The notes under the pieces: generated by a model
Database searches by the model: none
What the model was told of the DNA's origin: nothing
The model's input: only the letters and a program-made list of their open reading frames with translations
Part shown: positions 17,351 to 27,002 of the stretch, piece after piece
How the letters are laid out: every line of letters starts with the position of its first letter
Position numbering within the stretch: the first letter of the stretch is position 1
Assembly: GCF_000188015.2 (NCBI RefSeq)
Contig: NZ_AEUX02000005.1
Span: forward strand, 1-64,000
Length of the DNA: 64,000 bases
Direction of reading: 5' to 3'
Source: Streptococcus ictaluri 707-05
GTDB lineage: Bacteria; Bacillota; Bacilli; Lactobacillales; Streptococcaceae
Program-made: the position numbers and the translations under genes

Positions 17351-18727
17351 TTAACCCACTAAAATATCTGTAGTGGCATATTGAATGGTTTTTTCTTTAC
17401 GTTGGATCAAACTGATAAGAACCGTAATAGGTCCAACACGTCCAACAAACATGAGAACAATAATAATGAGTCGTCCAGCTGTTGAAAGCTCAGGTGTTAA
17501 ATCCATTGAGACACCCACAGTAGCGATAGCTGAAATAGATTCAAATAAGAGTGGAATTGGCTCAATATGAGGCTCCACACTCAATAACAGAATGTAGCCA
17601 GTCATTAAAACAGCGAAAAAGAAAATGAGAACCGTCATGGTTTGTTTAATGGTTTTATTTGCAATAATGCGATTACGGAAGGTTACTTCTGACTGACCTG
17701 ATAACTCGGCCTTAAATAACAAGAAGGTAATAGCAGCAGTGGTAACTTTAATCCCACCTGCAGTCCCCCCTGGTGCTCCTCCGATAACCATTTGAATCAT
17801 ATAAAGAATATTGGTTGGTGCTAAGGTATCCTTATAGGAAATAGTTGCAAAGCCTGCTGTTCTCATCGTGACTGTCTGGAAAAAGGAGACCATCATTTGT
17901 TCATGAAGGGCAAAGTTAGCAATGGTTTTGGGATTATCTTTTTCTAAGAACCAAGAGACAAGTGTTCCTAGAAGCAGAATGACTAGGGTAGTTTGCAAGA
18001 CTAAGCGGGTTTGATTTGATAGCTTCCTAAATGTTGAACCGTAGCAGTGAGGTCTTTCAAAAAAGAATTTCTTAAAGGAAAGACCTAAATCCACCCAAAC
18101 GGCAAAACCAAGTCCTCCTGAAATAATCAAAAAGGTAATGATAAAATTAAGTGTTGGGTTTAGGATAAATGCTTTTAAACTTGAGGAACCTAAATTATCA
18201 AAACCAGCATTACAAAAAGCAGAAATAGCAAGAAAAATACTATTGAAGATGCCATGTTTTACCCCAAAACGAGGGATAAAGTCAGTCATAATGATTAAAG
18301 CGGCTATGGCTTCTAGCGAAAAAGTAACCTTATAAGCAAAAAAGAGATAATGTTTTAAGTCTTTACTATCTCCTCGGTTTAAAGCCGATTGGAGCAAGGT
18401 TTGGTCGGTTAAACGCATTTTACGCTTTAAAGCAAAGGTACTCATAGCGATTAATGTTACTAATCCAAGACCACCAATTTGCATAAGAATCATAGCAATG
18501 GTTTGCCCTATACCGTTGTAGACCTCTGAAACAGGAACAACTGATAGTCCAGTCACACAGACCATAGAAACCACATTAAAAAAATGATCGAGATAAACCG
18601 TATCAGGTCCATTTTGGTAATGGGTAAAGGGCATGGATAGCAAAATAGTCCCTATCAAAATGACAATGGCAAAGCTAAAGGTTAAGCGTTGCGTCACCGA
18701 GAGGGATTTGATAAATGAGCGTTTCAT
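17351..18727 (-). CDS. ktrB: Potassium transporter membrane subunit KtrB
   Basis: A 458-residue Trk/Ktr/HKT-type K+ translocating subunit with four M1-P-M2 repeats. Selectivity-loop glycines are visible in CVTGLSVV, NAGFDN, RTAGFAT and ATVGVS. I start at 18727, where GGAGG sits six bases upstream, rather than at 18751; the longer form would place the Shine-Dalgarno inside the gene. It is transcribed with ktrA. A terminator at 18775-18801 separates it from the upstream rsmG. Confidence 0.93.
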   Translation of the reverse strand: MKRSFIKSLSVTQRLTFSFAIVILIGTILLSMPFTHYQNGPDTVYLDHFFNVVSMVCVTGLSVVPVSEVYNGIGQTIAMILMQIGGLGLVTLIAMSTFALKRKMRLTDQTLLQSALNRGDSKDLKHYLFFAYKVTFSLEAIAALIIMTDFIPRFGVKHGIFNSIFLAISAFCNAGFDNLGSSSLKAFILNPTLNFIITFLIISGGLGFAVWVDLGLSFKKFFFERPHCYGSTFRKLSNQTRLVLQTTLVILLLGTLVSWFLEKDNPKTIANFALHEQMMVSFFQTVTMRTAGFATISYKDTLAPTNILYMIQMVIGGAPGGTAGGIKVTTAAITFLLFKAELSGQSEVTFRNRIIANKTIKQTMTVLIFFFAVLMTGYILLLSVEPHIEPIPLLFESISAIATVGVSMDLTPELSTAGRLIIIVLMFVGRVGPITVLISLIQRKEKTIQYATTDILVG

Positions 18728-18774
18728 GATTCCTCCATAATAATATCTCATACTATCATATCAAAAATACAATT

Positions 18775-18801
18775 AAAAAGCTAAGTTTGGTCTTAGCTTT
18801 T
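18775..18801 (-). terminator. Terminator after rsmG
   Basis: AAAAGCTAAG and CTTAGCTTTT form a perfect ten-pair stem with a six-base loop and T/A runs on both sides, between rsmG and ktrB on the minus strand. Confidence 0.85.
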
Positions 18802-18808
18802 CGGTTAC

Positions 18809-19522
18809 TCATAAAGGTTTTTTGTTTGGTGTGCCTGCTTTTCTTGGAAACTTTTTGGGTGTCTCTTTTTTCTTTTCTACGATGGTAATGTAACGAGCAT
18901 CGCCATTTGGCAAAACATAACCATAATTTGTAACAACTTTTGCGAATAAAAGAGAGAGTGCTTTTTTAGCTTCTTCCAATTCTTGATCAGCAGCTTGAGC
19001 TTTTAAGGCAATTAACTTGCCTCCGACTTTTAGAAAAGGAATGGTTAATTCAGATAAAATTTGCATACGCGCAACAGCTCTTGCAGTTACTAAGTCAAAT
19101 TGACCTCGAAAAGCTTTATCTTGTCCAAAGTCTTCTGCACGGCCATGGAAAAAGTCAACCTCTGTCAAACCTAATTCCTTGGCTAAATGATTGAGAAACA
19201 AGATTCGTTTATTTAACGAATCAATAATAGTGATTTTCAAATGAGGAAAGAGGATTTTCATAGGAAGGCTTGGAAAGCCTGCTCCAGCCCCAATGTCTAA
19301 AAGTTTTAAAGGTTCATTTTGAATAAAGCCTTGTAAAATCGGCGCTACTGAGTCATAGAAGTGCTTTAGATAGACTTCTTTTTCGTCAGTGATAGCGGTT
19401 AGGTTTATCTTTGTGTTCCACTCAACTAAGGTATTAAAGTAAGTGTCAAACTGTTCTTTTTGACGTTCACTTAAAGAAATGCCAGCTTCTTCAAGGGCGA
19501 TATAAAATTCTTGTGGTATCAT
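18809..19522 (-). CDS. rsmG: 16S rRNA (guanine527-N7)-methyltransferase RsmG
   Basis: A 237-residue GidB-family methyltransferase that makes m7G527 in 16S rRNA. The SAM motif is [17 protein letters not shown] (about residues 69-85), followed by [13 protein letters not shown] and the family VTARAVA segment. The C-terminus is basic ([21 protein letters not shown]-like), fitting RNA binding. It is divergent from lemA. Loss of rsmG gives low-level streptomycin resistance in other bacteria; this copy appears intact. Confidence 0.94.
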   Translation of the reverse strand: MIPQEFYIALEEAGISLSERQKEQFDTYFNTLVEWNTKINLTAITDEKEVYLKHFYDSVAPILQGFIQNEPLKLLDIGAGAGFPSLPMKILFPHLKITIIDSLNKRILFLNHLAKELGLTEVDFFHGRAEDFGQDKAFRGQFDLVTARAVARMQILSELTIPFLKVGGKLIALKAQAADQELEEAKKALSLLFAKVVTNYGYVLPNGDARYITIVEKKKETPKKFPRKAGTPNKKPL

Positions 19523-19614
19523 TGTTTTCCTCTGATTTTGATTAGTCTATCTATTTTAACATAAATTAAAAGATAAAAAAATAATCTAAATCTCTGTAAA
19601 CCAGCCTACAATAC

Positions 19615-19642
19615 TTGCTATTGGGCTAAAAATTGCTATAAT
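19615..19642 (+). promoter_or_regulatory. Promoter of lemA-htpX
   Basis: TTGCTA (19615-19620) and TATAAT (19637-19642) are 16 bp apart, 30 bp before the lemA start. Confidence 0.65.
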
Positions 19643-19671
19643 TGAGACACAAAGATTAAAGGAGAAACAAT

Positions 19672-20229
19672 ATGCCAACATTTTTGATTATCTTAGTCGT
19701 TTTAGGAGTGCTTGCTCTTTGGTTGATGACTAGCTACAATAGTCTTGTTAAATCTCGTATGCGCACAAAAGAAGCTTGGAGTCAAATTGATGTGCAATTG
19801 AAACGTCGTAATGACTTGATTCCAAATCTTATTGAGACGGTTAAAGGTTACGCAAGTTACGAGGAAAAAACATTTGAAAAAATTACGGATCTTCGTTCAC
19901 GTGTTGCCAATGCGACAACTCCTCAAGCAACTATGGCTGCTTCAAATGAGTTGAGTAAGCAAGTCACCAATCTTTTTGCAGTAGCTGAAAATTATCCTGA
20001 TTTGAAAGCTAATACTAATTTCTTGAAATTACAGGAAGAATTAACTAATACAGAAAATAAAATTTCTTACTCTCGCCAATTATTTAATACAACAACCGCT
20101 AATTATAATGTTCAGTTAGAGTCTTTCCCAAGCAATATTGTTGCTAAGATTTTTGGCTTCAAAGCAAGTGAATTTTTACAAACACCAGAAAATGAAAAAG
20201 AAGTTCCAAAAGTGGATTTTCAATTCTAA
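19672..20229 (+). CDS. lemA: LemA family protein
   Basis: A 185-residue LemA protein with one N-terminal membrane segment (residues 3-20) and a cytosolic or extracytosolic helical bundle. The core [24 protein letters not shown] is the family signature. It is adjacent to htpX, the standard pairing in streptococci, which suggests a joint role in membrane-protein quality control. The exact function is not established. Spacing to htpX is 32 bases. Confidence 0.93.
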   Translation: MPTFLIILVVLGVLALWLMTSYNSLVKSRMRTKEAWSQIDVQLKRRNDLIPNLIETVKGYASYEEKTFEKITDLRSRVANATTPQATMAASNELSKQVTNLFAVAENYPDLKANTNFLKLQEELTNTENKISYSRQLFNTTTANYNVQLESFPSNIVAKIFGFKASEFLQTPENEKEVPKVDFQF

Positions 20230-20261
20230 ATGGGATGATTAGGGATTAGTAGAGGAGATCA

Positions 20262-21158
20262 ATGCTTTATAATCAAATCTCACAAAATAAGCGAAAAACG
20301 ATTCTTTTATTGATTGTTTTCTTCACTTTATTAGCGCTGATTGGTGCCTCAGCTGGCTATTTACTACTTGAGAGTTATCAGCTAGGAATGGTTATTGCTT
20401 TGATTATTGGTGCTATTTATGCCTTCAGTATGATTTTTCAATCCACATCTGTGGTCATGGGGATGAATAATGCTAGGGAAGTTACTGAAGAAGAAGCTCC
20501 GGATTTTTATCATATTGTTGAAGATATGGCATTGGTGGCTCAAATTCCTATGCCGCGAGTCTTTATTATTGATGATTCATCCTTAAACGCTTTTGCAACG
20601 GGATCAAGTCCACAAAATGCAGCTGTCGCTGCAACTACTGGGATATTACAAGCCATGAACCGTGAGGAACTAGAAGGCGTGATGGGACACGAAGTCAGTC
20701 ATATCCGCAATTATGACATTCGTATCTCAACCATTGCCGTTGCTTTAGCAAGTGCCATTACCCTTATTTCCAGTATTGGTGGTCGTATGATGTGGTATGG
20801 AGGTGGCAACCGAAGACGTAATGATAATCAAAATGACAATGGCCTTGGTGCTATAATGCTCATTTTTTCGCTCTTGTCATTAATTTTAGCTCCCTTAGTG
20901 GCTACCCTAGTTCAACTTGCTATTTCAAGGCAAAGAGAGTATCTGGCTGATGCCAGTTCTGTCGAACTGACTAGAAATCCTCAAGGAATGATTAGAGCTC
21001 TTGAAAAGTTAGGGCAATCACAGCCCATGCGAAAACCTGTGGATGACGCAAGTGCCGCACTTTACATCAATGAACCGAGAAAGAAAGAAAAAATAAGTTC
21101 TCTCTTTAGTACACATCCTGCTATTGAAGATAGAATTGAACGACTTCGACATATGTGA
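20262..21158 (+). CDS. htpX: Membrane zinc metalloprotease HtpX
   Basis: A 298-residue M48-family protease of the cytoplasmic membrane that degrades misfolded membrane proteins. The zinc motif HEVSH is in [12 protein letters not shown] (about residue 140), and the third ligand lies in the [12 protein letters not shown] segment. Transmembrane helices are seen at about residues 15-32, 38-58, 155-175 and 190-215. GAGGAG precedes the ATG. Co-transcribed with lemA; the terminator begins at the stop codon. Confidence 0.94.
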   Translation: MLYNQISQNKRKTILLLIVFFTLLALIGASAGYLLLESYQLGMVIALIIGAIYAFSMIFQSTSVVMGMNNAREVTEEEAPDFYHIVEDMALVAQIPMPRVFIIDDSSLNAFATGSSPQNAAVAATTGILQAMNREELEGVMGHEVSHIRNYDIRISTIAVALASAITLISSIGGRMMWYGGGNRRRNDNQNDNGLGAIMLIFSLLSLILAPLVATLVQLAISRQREYLADASSVELTRNPQGMIRALEKLGQSQPMRKPVDDASAALYINEPRKKEKISSLFSTHPAIEDRIERLRHM

Positions 21159-21190
21159 GAGCTTGGGTTTAGCTCAAGTCTCACTTTTTT
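21155..21190 (+). terminator. Terminator after htpX
   Basis: GTGAGA-G-CTTGGG pairs with CTCAAGTCTCAC with one bulge, followed by TTTTTT. It overlaps the htpX stop codon. Confidence 0.75.
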
Positions 21191-21361
21191 CTTTCTAAAT
21201 AATATTCAGAAAATATTAGATAAAGCAAAAGTGATAAGACTACAAGAAATAATATTGTAAAAGCTATTAACTTCGCAATTGTTACCAATTTGTCATAAAT
21301 GCAAGGGCAAAAAATTGGTATAATAGTGAGAATAAATTAGATTTTTATTAGGAGAGGCGTT
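21191..21361 (+). promoter_or_regulatory. Intergenic region with extended -10 promoter of yceD
   Basis: AT-rich spacer. TGG-TATAAT (21316-21324) is an extended -10 box 37 bases before the yceD start, and AGGAGAGG precedes the ATG. A -35 box at correct spacing is not evident. Nothing else is seen here. Confidence 0.5.
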
Positions 21362-21895
21362 ATGTTACTCGTTTCAGAGATACGAAAAAGACCAGATGGT
21401 ATTCACTTCGATCAGAAGTGTGAGATTAAAGAAAAGCTACTTGAACGTGATCCAAACATTCTCGATATTGATAAGGTGATGGTTACAGGGAAGGTTCAAT
21501 ATGATAATGGTTTGATTTTATTAGATTATCAGTTAAGCTATGAGCTGACGCTTCCTTCCAGTCGATCAATGATTCCAGTGACCTTATCTGAGAATCAAAT
21601 GGATCAAGAACTCTTTATTCAGGAAGAAGATATTAGAGGCCGAGAAGATTTAATCGAAGATCAACTAGTCTTGGTTTTAGAAGACAATCAAATTGATCTT
21701 GAGGAAAGTATTGTGGATAATATTCTATTAGCGATTCCATTGCAAGTATTGACAGATGAGGAAAAAGTGTCTCAAGACCTTCCAACAGGTCAGAATTGGA
21801 CGGTTTTAACAGAAGAACAATACCAAGCGCTTCAAGCAGAAAAAGAGAAAGAAAATAATCCTTTTTCAAGCTTACAAGGCCTGTTTGATGAATAA
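21362..21895 (+). CDS. yceD: YceD family (DUF177) protein
   Basis: A 177-residue DUF177/YceD protein, acidic, with the family core DKVMVTGKVQYDNGLILLDYQLSYELTLPSSRSMIPV. Homologues in many bacteria and plants affect 23S rRNA accumulation or large-subunit assembly and are often next to rpmF. Here rpmF is absent and covR follows after 208 bases. It has its own promoter. Confidence 0.88.
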   Translation: MLLVSEIRKRPDGIHFDQKCEIKEKLLERDPNILDIDKVMVTGKVQYDNGLILLDYQLSYELTLPSSRSMIPVTLSENQMDQELFIQEEDIRGREDLIEDQLVLVLEDNQIDLEESIVDNILLAIPLQVLTDEEKVSQDLPTGQNWTVLTEEQYQALQAEKEKENNPFSSLQGLFDE

Positions 21896-21927
21896 AACAG
21901 AAAATTAAAGATATCTGTAATTTTTAT

Positions 21928-21956
21928 TTGAAAAAATATTGATTCTTTGATATACT
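21928..21956 (+). promoter_or_regulatory. Promoter of covRS
   Basis: TTGAAA (21928-21933) and TATACT (21951-21956) are 17 bp apart. The transcript would carry a leader of about 140 nt before covR. One CovR-type ATTAAA hexamer lies upstream at 21904-21909, which is compatible with autoregulation, although one hexamer is weak evidence. Confidence 0.7.
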
Positions 21957-22103
21957 TTGTACAGAACAAGGTTGCTGATTAACAAGGTTTACCAGTTAAT
22001 AAAGGGCCATTTGAGTTCAGTACTCAAAAATGAAAAATTTTAGATAAAAAGTCCTGCCGAGGAGAGATTTAGGTAGAGCTGTAAAAGGTAAAGGTTGATT
22101 TAA

Positions 22104-22790
22104 ATGACAAAGAAAATTTTAATTATCGAAGATGAAAAAAATCTAGCAAGGTTTGTTTCCCTTGAACTTCAACATGAAGGGTATGAAGTTACAGTGGAAG
22201 TAAATGGACGTGAGGGTCTTGAAACTGCTTTAGAAAAAGATTTCGACTTGATTCTTCTTGACTTGATGCTTCCTGAAATGGATGGTTTTGAGGTGACTCG
22301 TCGCTTACAAACTGAAAAAACCACTTATATCATGATGATGACTGCGCGTGATTCTATCATGGATGTGGTAGCAGGCTTGGATCGTGGTGCTGATGATTAT
22401 ATCGTCAAACCATTTGCGATTGAAGAATTATTAGCACGTATCCGTGCAATCTTCCGCCGTCAAGATATCGAAACTGAGAAGAAAGCACCAACCCAAGGTG
22501 TTTATCGTGATCTTGTTCTTAATCCACAAAACCGTTCTGTTAACCGTGGTGACGATGAAATCACTTTAACAAAACGTGAATACGACTTGCTTAATATTTT
22601 GATGACAAATATGAATCGTGTTATGACACGTGAAGAGTTATTGTCAAATGTTTGGAAATATGATGAAGCGGTTGAAACAAACGTTGTTGACGTTTATATC
22701 CGTTACTTGCGTGGGAAAATCGATATTCCAGGCAAAGAATCTTATATTCAAACAGTTCGTGGAATGGGATATGTTATTCGTGAGAAATAA
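22104..22790 (+). CDS. covR: Response regulator CovR (CsrR)
   Basis: A 228-residue OmpR/PhoB-family response regulator, the global virulence repressor of pyogenic streptococci. Receiver domain: acidic pocket IIEDEKN, phospho-acceptor Asp in DLILLDLMLPEMDGFE (D53), and KPF (Lys). The C-terminal winged helix shows ITLTKREYDLLNILM and the YIRYLRGKID recognition region. It represses capsule, streptolysin and other virulence genes in S. pyogenes by binding ATTARA sites. Five bases separate it from covS, a single operon. No disruption is visible. Confidence 0.96.
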   Translation: MTKKILIIEDEKNLARFVSLELQHEGYEVTVEVNGREGLETALEKDFDLILLDLMLPEMDGFEVTRRLQTEKTTYIMMMTARDSIMDVVAGLDRGADDYIVKPFAIEELLARIRAIFRRQDIETEKKAPTQGVYRDLVLNPQNRSVNRGDDEITLTKREYDLLNILMTNMNRVMTREELLSNVWKYDEAVETNVVDVYIRYLRGKIDIPGKESYIQTVRGMGYVIREK

Positions 22791-22794
22791 TTAA

Positions 22795-24282
22795 GTGGCA
22801 AATCAGATGGAGAAAAAGTATAAAAAATCCTTACCGAAGCGGTTATCAAATATCTTTTTCGTTCTGTTTTTCTGTATTTTCTCTGCATTTACACTGATTG
22901 CTTATAGCTCAACCAACTACTTCTTGCTGAAAGAAGAAAAGCAATCGGTTTTTCAGGCTGTTAATATTGTTAGAGTTCGTCTTTCTGAGGTGGACTCTAA
23001 TTTTACATTAGAGAACCTGGCAGAAGTTCTATATAAGAATGACAAAACGCATTTAAGGATTGATGATACCACTGGTAGTCGTGTTATTCGAAGCGAAAGA
23101 GATATTACAAACTCTCTTGTGGCCAATCAGGATATCTATGTCTATGATTTGAATAAAAAAATGATTTTCACCACGGATGACGAAGAATCTTCTCCAGGGT
23201 TAAAAGGTCCAATTGGTCGTGTCTATAACGATCATATTGAAGATCAATACCGTGGTTTTTCGATGACGCAAAAGGTTTATTCCAATAAAACTGGTGAACT
23301 GGTTGGATATGTACAGGTCTTTCATGACTTGGGCACTTATTATGTCATTCGTGCCAGACTACTCTTTTGGTTATTGGTGGTTGAACTATTTGGAACGAGT
23401 CTAGCTTACTTTATTATTTTGGTAGCTACTCGACAGTTCTTGAAACCATTGAAAAATCTTAATGATGTCATGCGAAATATTTCGAAGAATCCTAACAACC
23501 TCAATTTGCGCTCAGATATTTCATCGGGTGATGAAATTGAGGAATTATCGGTTATTTTCGATAAGATGCTAGACAAAATTGAAACCCATACCAAATTACA
23601 ATCTCGCTTTATTAGCGATGTCAGTCATGAGCTACGGACTCCTGTGGCGGTAATCAAGGGGCATATCGGACTCTTGCAACGTTGGGGTAAAGATGATAGC
23701 GAAATTCTAGAAGAGAGTCTTAATGCTGCTGCTCATGAGGCTGATAGGATGACTATCATGATTAATGACATGTTAGATATGATAAGGGTTCAAGGTTCTT
23801 TTGAAGGTCACCAACATGATACTACTGTTTTGGAAACATCTGTGGAAACGGTTATCAGTAACTTTAAGGTCTTAAGGGAAGATTTCGAGTTTACTTGGGA
23901 GTCAGACCAGCCTAAAACCTTGGTACGTATTTATAAAAATCATTTTGAGCAAGCCTTGATGATTCTTATTGACAATGCTGTTAAATATTCGAGACGTGAG
24001 AAAAAAATCAGCATTCATATAGCAGTCAACGATGCTAATGAAGCTGTGGTAAGGGTAAGAGATAGAGGTGAAGGGATTTCTGATGAAGATATCAAACACA
24101 TCTTTGAACGCTTTTATCGCTCTGATAAATCTCGTAATCGGACTAGTACCCAAGCTGGCTTAGGAATTGGGCTCTCTATTTTGAAACAAATTGTGGATGG
24201 CTACCAGCTTCATATGGAGGTAGAAAGTGAGATCAATCAAGGGTCTGTCTTTATTTTACATATTCCATTGGTAGAAAATTAG
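22795..24282 (+). CDS. covS: Sensor histidine kinase/phosphatase CovS (CsrS)
   Basis: A 495-residue membrane histidine kinase that controls CovR phosphorylation in response to Mg2+, LL-37 and stress. TM1 is about residues 17-40, the extracellular sensor domain about 41-185, TM2 about 187-210, then HAMP. The HisKA site is VSHELRTP (His near 280), and the ATPase domain has DNAVKYS, DRGEGIS and GLGIGLS. I start at GTG 22795, which aligns with the N-terminus I remember (M-E-N-Q); an alternative is ATG 22807. The gene is intact. Several residues differ from remembered S. pyogenes CovS, which colours the species call. Confidence 0.95.
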   Translation: MANQMEKKYKKSLPKRLSNIFFVLFFCIFSAFTLIAYSSTNYFLLKEEKQSVFQAVNIVRVRLSEVDSNFTLENLAEVLYKNDKTHLRIDDTTGSRVIRSERDITNSLVANQDIYVYDLNKKMIFTTDDEESSPGLKGPIGRVYNDHIEDQYRGFSMTQKVYSNKTGELVGYVQVFHDLGTYYVIRARLLFWLLVVELFGTSLAYFIILVATRQFLKPLKNLNDVMRNISKNPNNLNLRSDISSGDEIEELSVIFDKMLDKIETHTKLQSRFISDVSHELRTPVAVIKGHIGLLQRWGKDDSEILEESLNAAAHEADRMTIMINDMLDMIRVQGSFEGHQHDTTVLETSVETVISNFKVLREDFEFTWESDQPKTLVRIYKNHFEQALMILIDNAVKYSRREKKISIHIAVNDANEAVVRVRDRGEGISDEDIKHIFERFYRSDKSRNRTSTQAGLGIGLSILKQIVDGYQLHMEVESEINQGSVFILHIPLVEN

Positions 24283-24321
24283 AGATGGGAGCTGCAATTT
24301 AAGATTTGCTATAATTAAAAT

Positions 24322-24347
24322 GAGAGCTTAAAGGCTCTCTTTTTTTA
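24322..24347 (+). terminator. Terminator of covRS
   Basis: GAGAGC and GCTCTC form a six-pair stem with a six-base loop, followed by eight T residues. Confidence 0.85.
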
Positions 24348-24400
24348 GTTCTTTTTTCCTTGTGATAGACTTGTTTTAAAACACTGTTTAAAACAAAAAA

Positions 24401-24456
24401 ATTAAAAATAAGCGCAAAAAATGATTTACAAATTAAAAATAAATTATATAATTAAA
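24401..24456 (+). promoter_or_regulatory. Promoter of the secreted-protein gene with three CovR-like ATTAAA boxes
   Basis: TTTACA (24425-24430) and TATAAT (24447-24452) are 16 bp apart. ATTAAA hexamers matching the CovR consensus ATTARA occur at 24401-24406, 24432-24437 and 24451-24456, flanking and overlapping the core promoter. The region is very AT-rich, so chance hits are possible. The arrangement fits repression by the CovR encoded just upstream. Confidence 0.55.
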
Positions 24457-24500
24457 AACAATTAAGTTCTTAATACAATTATAGAATGAGGAAATCAAAA

Positions 24501-25160
24501 ATGAAAAAACTATTTAGTCCCCTTGTAAAATCCTTAGCTTTAGTTTCAGCTGTGGGTGGATTTGTTGTTGTTTCTAACCAAATGGCATCAGCCAGTGAAA
24601 AATACGATCTTTACTGGACATACTCAAATCCAGTCGAAGAATATGTGGATTATGAGAAGAAAGTCTCTCACGATGCGATTGAATGGACTGTTACTTTCAA
24701 CAAATATCATCGTGCTTGGGTTAATCCAACCTATACGGTTTTCTTACCAAGTGAGGTTAAGGATCCAACAGATATTACCATCACAAGAGAAAATGCCCAT
24801 AGAAAAATTGTAGATACTAAGAAAGTTAGTCATACCAAATGGTCAACTCATTTCACCTCAAATCGTTGGCAGTTTGAAAAAGAATGGGATAAATACCCTG
24901 GCTATACAGCATATAGTCCAGCATTAGGACACTTTACGGATTTAAAAAATGAAGGTAAATTCGATGCTGTTTTGATTGAAGGAGATGGTGGTGACTTTAC
25001 CCAGTATAATGATAAATTGGTTTGGAAATTCAAAACAGAGTTAAAAGATCAATTTAAAGGTCAAGGAGATAAAACAGCCTTTTTAGCTGGTATTCGTCAA
25101 CACGTTAGATGGGGAGACAAGTCTCATCCAAACTTCAGAGGTGAATTTGGCGAAGATTAA
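24501..25160 (+). CDS. Secreted protein of unknown function next to covRS
   Basis: A 219-residue exported protein that I do not recognise. A clear signal peptide (MKKLFSPLVKS, then a hydrophobic run, ending MASASE) predicts cleavage near residue 35 and a mature protein of about 185 residues. There is no lipobox, LPXTG or membrane anchor, so it is probably released. The mature part is rich in Trp and Tyr with alternating hydrophobic/polar strands (DAIEWTVTFNKYHRAW, TYTVFLP), suggesting a beta-sandwich. A loose resemblance to adhesin Ig-like folds is only speculation. I start at ATG 24501 behind GAGGAAATC, not ATG 24486. Its promoter carries CovR-like boxes, so it may be a CovR-controlled extracellular factor. 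Confidence 0.8.
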   Translation: MKKLFSPLVKSLALVSAVGGFVVVSNQMASASEKYDLYWTYSNPVEEYVDYEKKVSHDAIEWTVTFNKYHRAWVNPTYTVFLPSEVKDPTDITITRENAHRKIVDTKKVSHTKWSTHFTSNRWQFEKEWDKYPGYTAYSPALGHFTDLKNEGKFDAVLIEGDGGDFTQYNDKLVWKFKTELKDQFKGQGDKTAFLAGIRQHVRWGDKSHPNFRGEFGED

Positions 25161-25348
25161 GAAAAGCAATATTACTTATAGTCAAAAGAACTTTTTTGAC
25201 TTGTAAGCGAGTTAGAAATGTAAGACATTAAGTGACACGTTGAGATTACTATTTGCCATGAGACGTAGAGGTAGTAGATGCTTTTGTATTCCTTATAATT
25301 ATGGTAAAATAGATTATTAGATTAATTTGATAGAATTGGGGTGTTTGC
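25161..25348 (+). other. Intergenic region before nrdR
   Basis: This 188-base stretch shows a weak hairpin (AGTCAAAA with TTTTGACT, 25180-25201) that may end the secreted-protein transcript, and AT-rich sequence with TAAAAT near 25304 as a possible -10 for nrdR. Nothing else is recognisable. Confidence 0.4.
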
Positions 25349-25843
25349 GTGCGTTGTCCGAAATGTAACTATAATAAATCAAGTGTTGTTGACAGTAGAC
25401 AAGCCGAGGATGGCAACACCATACGTCGCCGCAGAGAATGTGAGCAATGTCATTCGCGTTTTACAACTTTTGAGCGAGTAGAAGAACTTCCCTTATTGGT
25501 GGTCAAAAAAGATGGTACCAGGGAACAATTTTCGCGAGATAAAATCCTAAATGGTGTGGTGCAAAGTGCTCAAAAACGCCCTGTTTCTAGTACAGATATT
25601 GAAAACCTTATTTCACGAATTGAGCAAAAAGTCCGTACAGCTTATGAAAATGAAGTTTCAAGTACTATCATTGGAAATTTAGTGATGGATGAATTGGCTG
25701 AGTTAGATGAAATCACCTATGTTCGCTTCGCTAGTGTCTATAAAAGTTTTAAAGATGTTGATGAGATTGAAGAGCTTTTACAACAAATCACTAGTCGTGT
25801 TCGCGGTAAAAAGAAGAGTAGAGTAACAGATGAAACCCATTGA
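25349..25843 (+). CDS. nrdR: Transcriptional repressor NrdR
   Basis: A 164-residue NrdR, the zinc-ATP cone repressor of ribonucleotide reductase operons. The zinc ribbon has CPKC (residues 3-6) and CEQC pairs with the RFTTFER family motif. The ATP-cone spans about 49-139. The start codon is GTG at 25349 behind TTGGGGTG; no better ATG lies near, and the protein begins MRCPKC as in the family. It overlaps dnaB by 14 bases. The nrdR-dnaB-dnaI order is conserved in streptococci and links nucleotide supply to replication initiation. Confidence 0.95.
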   Translation: MRCPKCNYNKSSVVDSRQAEDGNTIRRRRECEQCHSRFTTFERVEELPLLVVKKDGTREQFSRDKILNGVVQSAQKRPVSSTDIENLISRIEQKVRTAYENEVSSTIIGNLVMDELAELDEITYVRFASVYKSFKDVDEIEELLQQITSRVRGKKKSRVTDETH

Positions 25844-27002
25844 TTCTTTTTCTTACGTTAAGCATAATAAAGTTTCTAAGGATTCTAGCAGTCTAATCCA
25901 ATTGTATTTTCCAATCATCGGAAGTGATGCGGTAGCTCTTTATCATTATTTTTTGCATTTCTTTGATGATGGCAAAAGCCAATACAAATTCAGTGATGTC
26001 CTAAACCATTTACAGTTTGGGATGAAGCGCTTGGGAGATGCCTTGGTCATGTTGACAGCCATGGATTTGCTTGTTTTGTATCAACTGCCAGATTCCTATC
26101 TTATTAAGCTGAACCAACCCTTAAGTCATGAGGCTTTTTTTAATCATCCCCTTTATTGTCGCCTTTTGGAACAAAAAATTGGAGAGCTTGCCCTTTCAGA
26201 CTTAAAAATGCAAATTCCTAGACAAGCTCGTGATATTTCAAAAAAATTCTCGGATGTCTTTGGTACAGAAGAGACAGTTTCACATAACTTGACTAGTGGA
26301 AAGAATCGCTTTGATATCGATAGTTTCCAAAACTTAATGTTACGTGATGGTTTGCAATTTGATGATGAGTCAAAAGATGTGATTCGCTTGTATAGTATCT
26401 CAGAAAAATACCAAATGACTTGGTTTGATACCTACCAATTAGCTAAGGAAACAGCTGTGAATGGCAGTATTCGTCCAGAACGTATGGTTATTCAGAAGAA
26501 ACAAGCGAAAAGGTCTCTCAATCAGACTGATTTTTCTAAAGCAGAAGAAATTATTCTTAGAGAGGCCAAGCAAGACAAGTCTTTAGCTTTTTTGGAAAAA
26601 ATCAAGAAAGCAAGAAGAGCGGCAGTAACAAAGGATGAACGGCAATTATTGATTACTTTAGCAGAGATGAATTTCTTGGATGAAGTGATTAATGTGATGG
26701 TTTTGTATACCTTTAATAAAACGAAATCAGCCAATCTGCAAAAAAATTACCTTATGAAGATTGCCAATGATTTTTCTTATCAACAAGTCACAAAAGCTGA
26801 GGATGCGATTTTAAAAATGCGTGCCTTCACGGAATCAAAAGAGAAGTCAAAAAAGGTTTCCAAATCAACTACTAGTAATGTTCCCAAGTGGAGTAATCCC
26901 GATTATCAAGAAAGCACTAGTCAAGAAGAACAGGCGAAATTAGATCAATTTAAGCAGGCGGCTTTGAAGCGTTTAGAAAAGCTCAAAAAGGACGGTGATT
27001 AG
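25830..27002 (+). CDS. dnaB: Replication initiation and membrane attachment protein DnaB
   Basis: A 390-residue Firmicute DnaB (not the helicase), a DnaD/DnaB-domain protein that helps load replicative helicase at oriC and restart sites. The N-terminal winged-helix region begins [20 protein letters not shown], and the DnaB_2/DnaD-like domain lies around residues 210-340 ([28 protein letters not shown]). The C-terminal tail is lysine-rich. Its stop abuts the dnaI start, so loader and partner are co-expressed. Confidence 0.93.
   Translation: MKPIDSFSYVKHNKVSKDSSSLIQLYFPIIGSDAVALYHYFLHFFDDGKSQYKFSDVLNHLQFGMKRLGDALVMLTAMDLLVLYQLPDSYLIKLNQPLSHEAFFNHPLYCRLLEQKIGELALSDLKMQIPRQARDISKKFSDVFGTEETVSHNLTSGKNRFDIDSFQNLMLRDGLQFDDESKDVIRLYSISEKYQMTWFDTYQLAKETAVNGSIRPERMVIQKKQAKRSLNQTDFSKAEEIILREAKQDKSLAFLEKIKKARRAAVTKDERQLLITLAEMNFLDEVINVMVLYTFNKTKSANLQKNYLMKIANDFSYQQVTKAEDAILKMRAFTESKEKSKKVSKSTTSNVPKWSNPDYQESTSQEEQAKLDQFKQAALKRLEKLKKDGD

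Noticed and set aside
24361-24385. TGTTTTAAAACA and CTGTTTAAAACA, near-duplicate dyads as an operator
   Set aside because: AT-rich sequence makes such dyads likely by chance, and they lie about 45 bp upstream of the -35 box; kept only as a side remark.
25180-25201. Terminator of the secreted-protein gene (AGTCAAAA/TTTTGACT)
   Set aside because: The stem is AT-rich with only three G-C pairs and no T tract after it, so not listed as a terminator.
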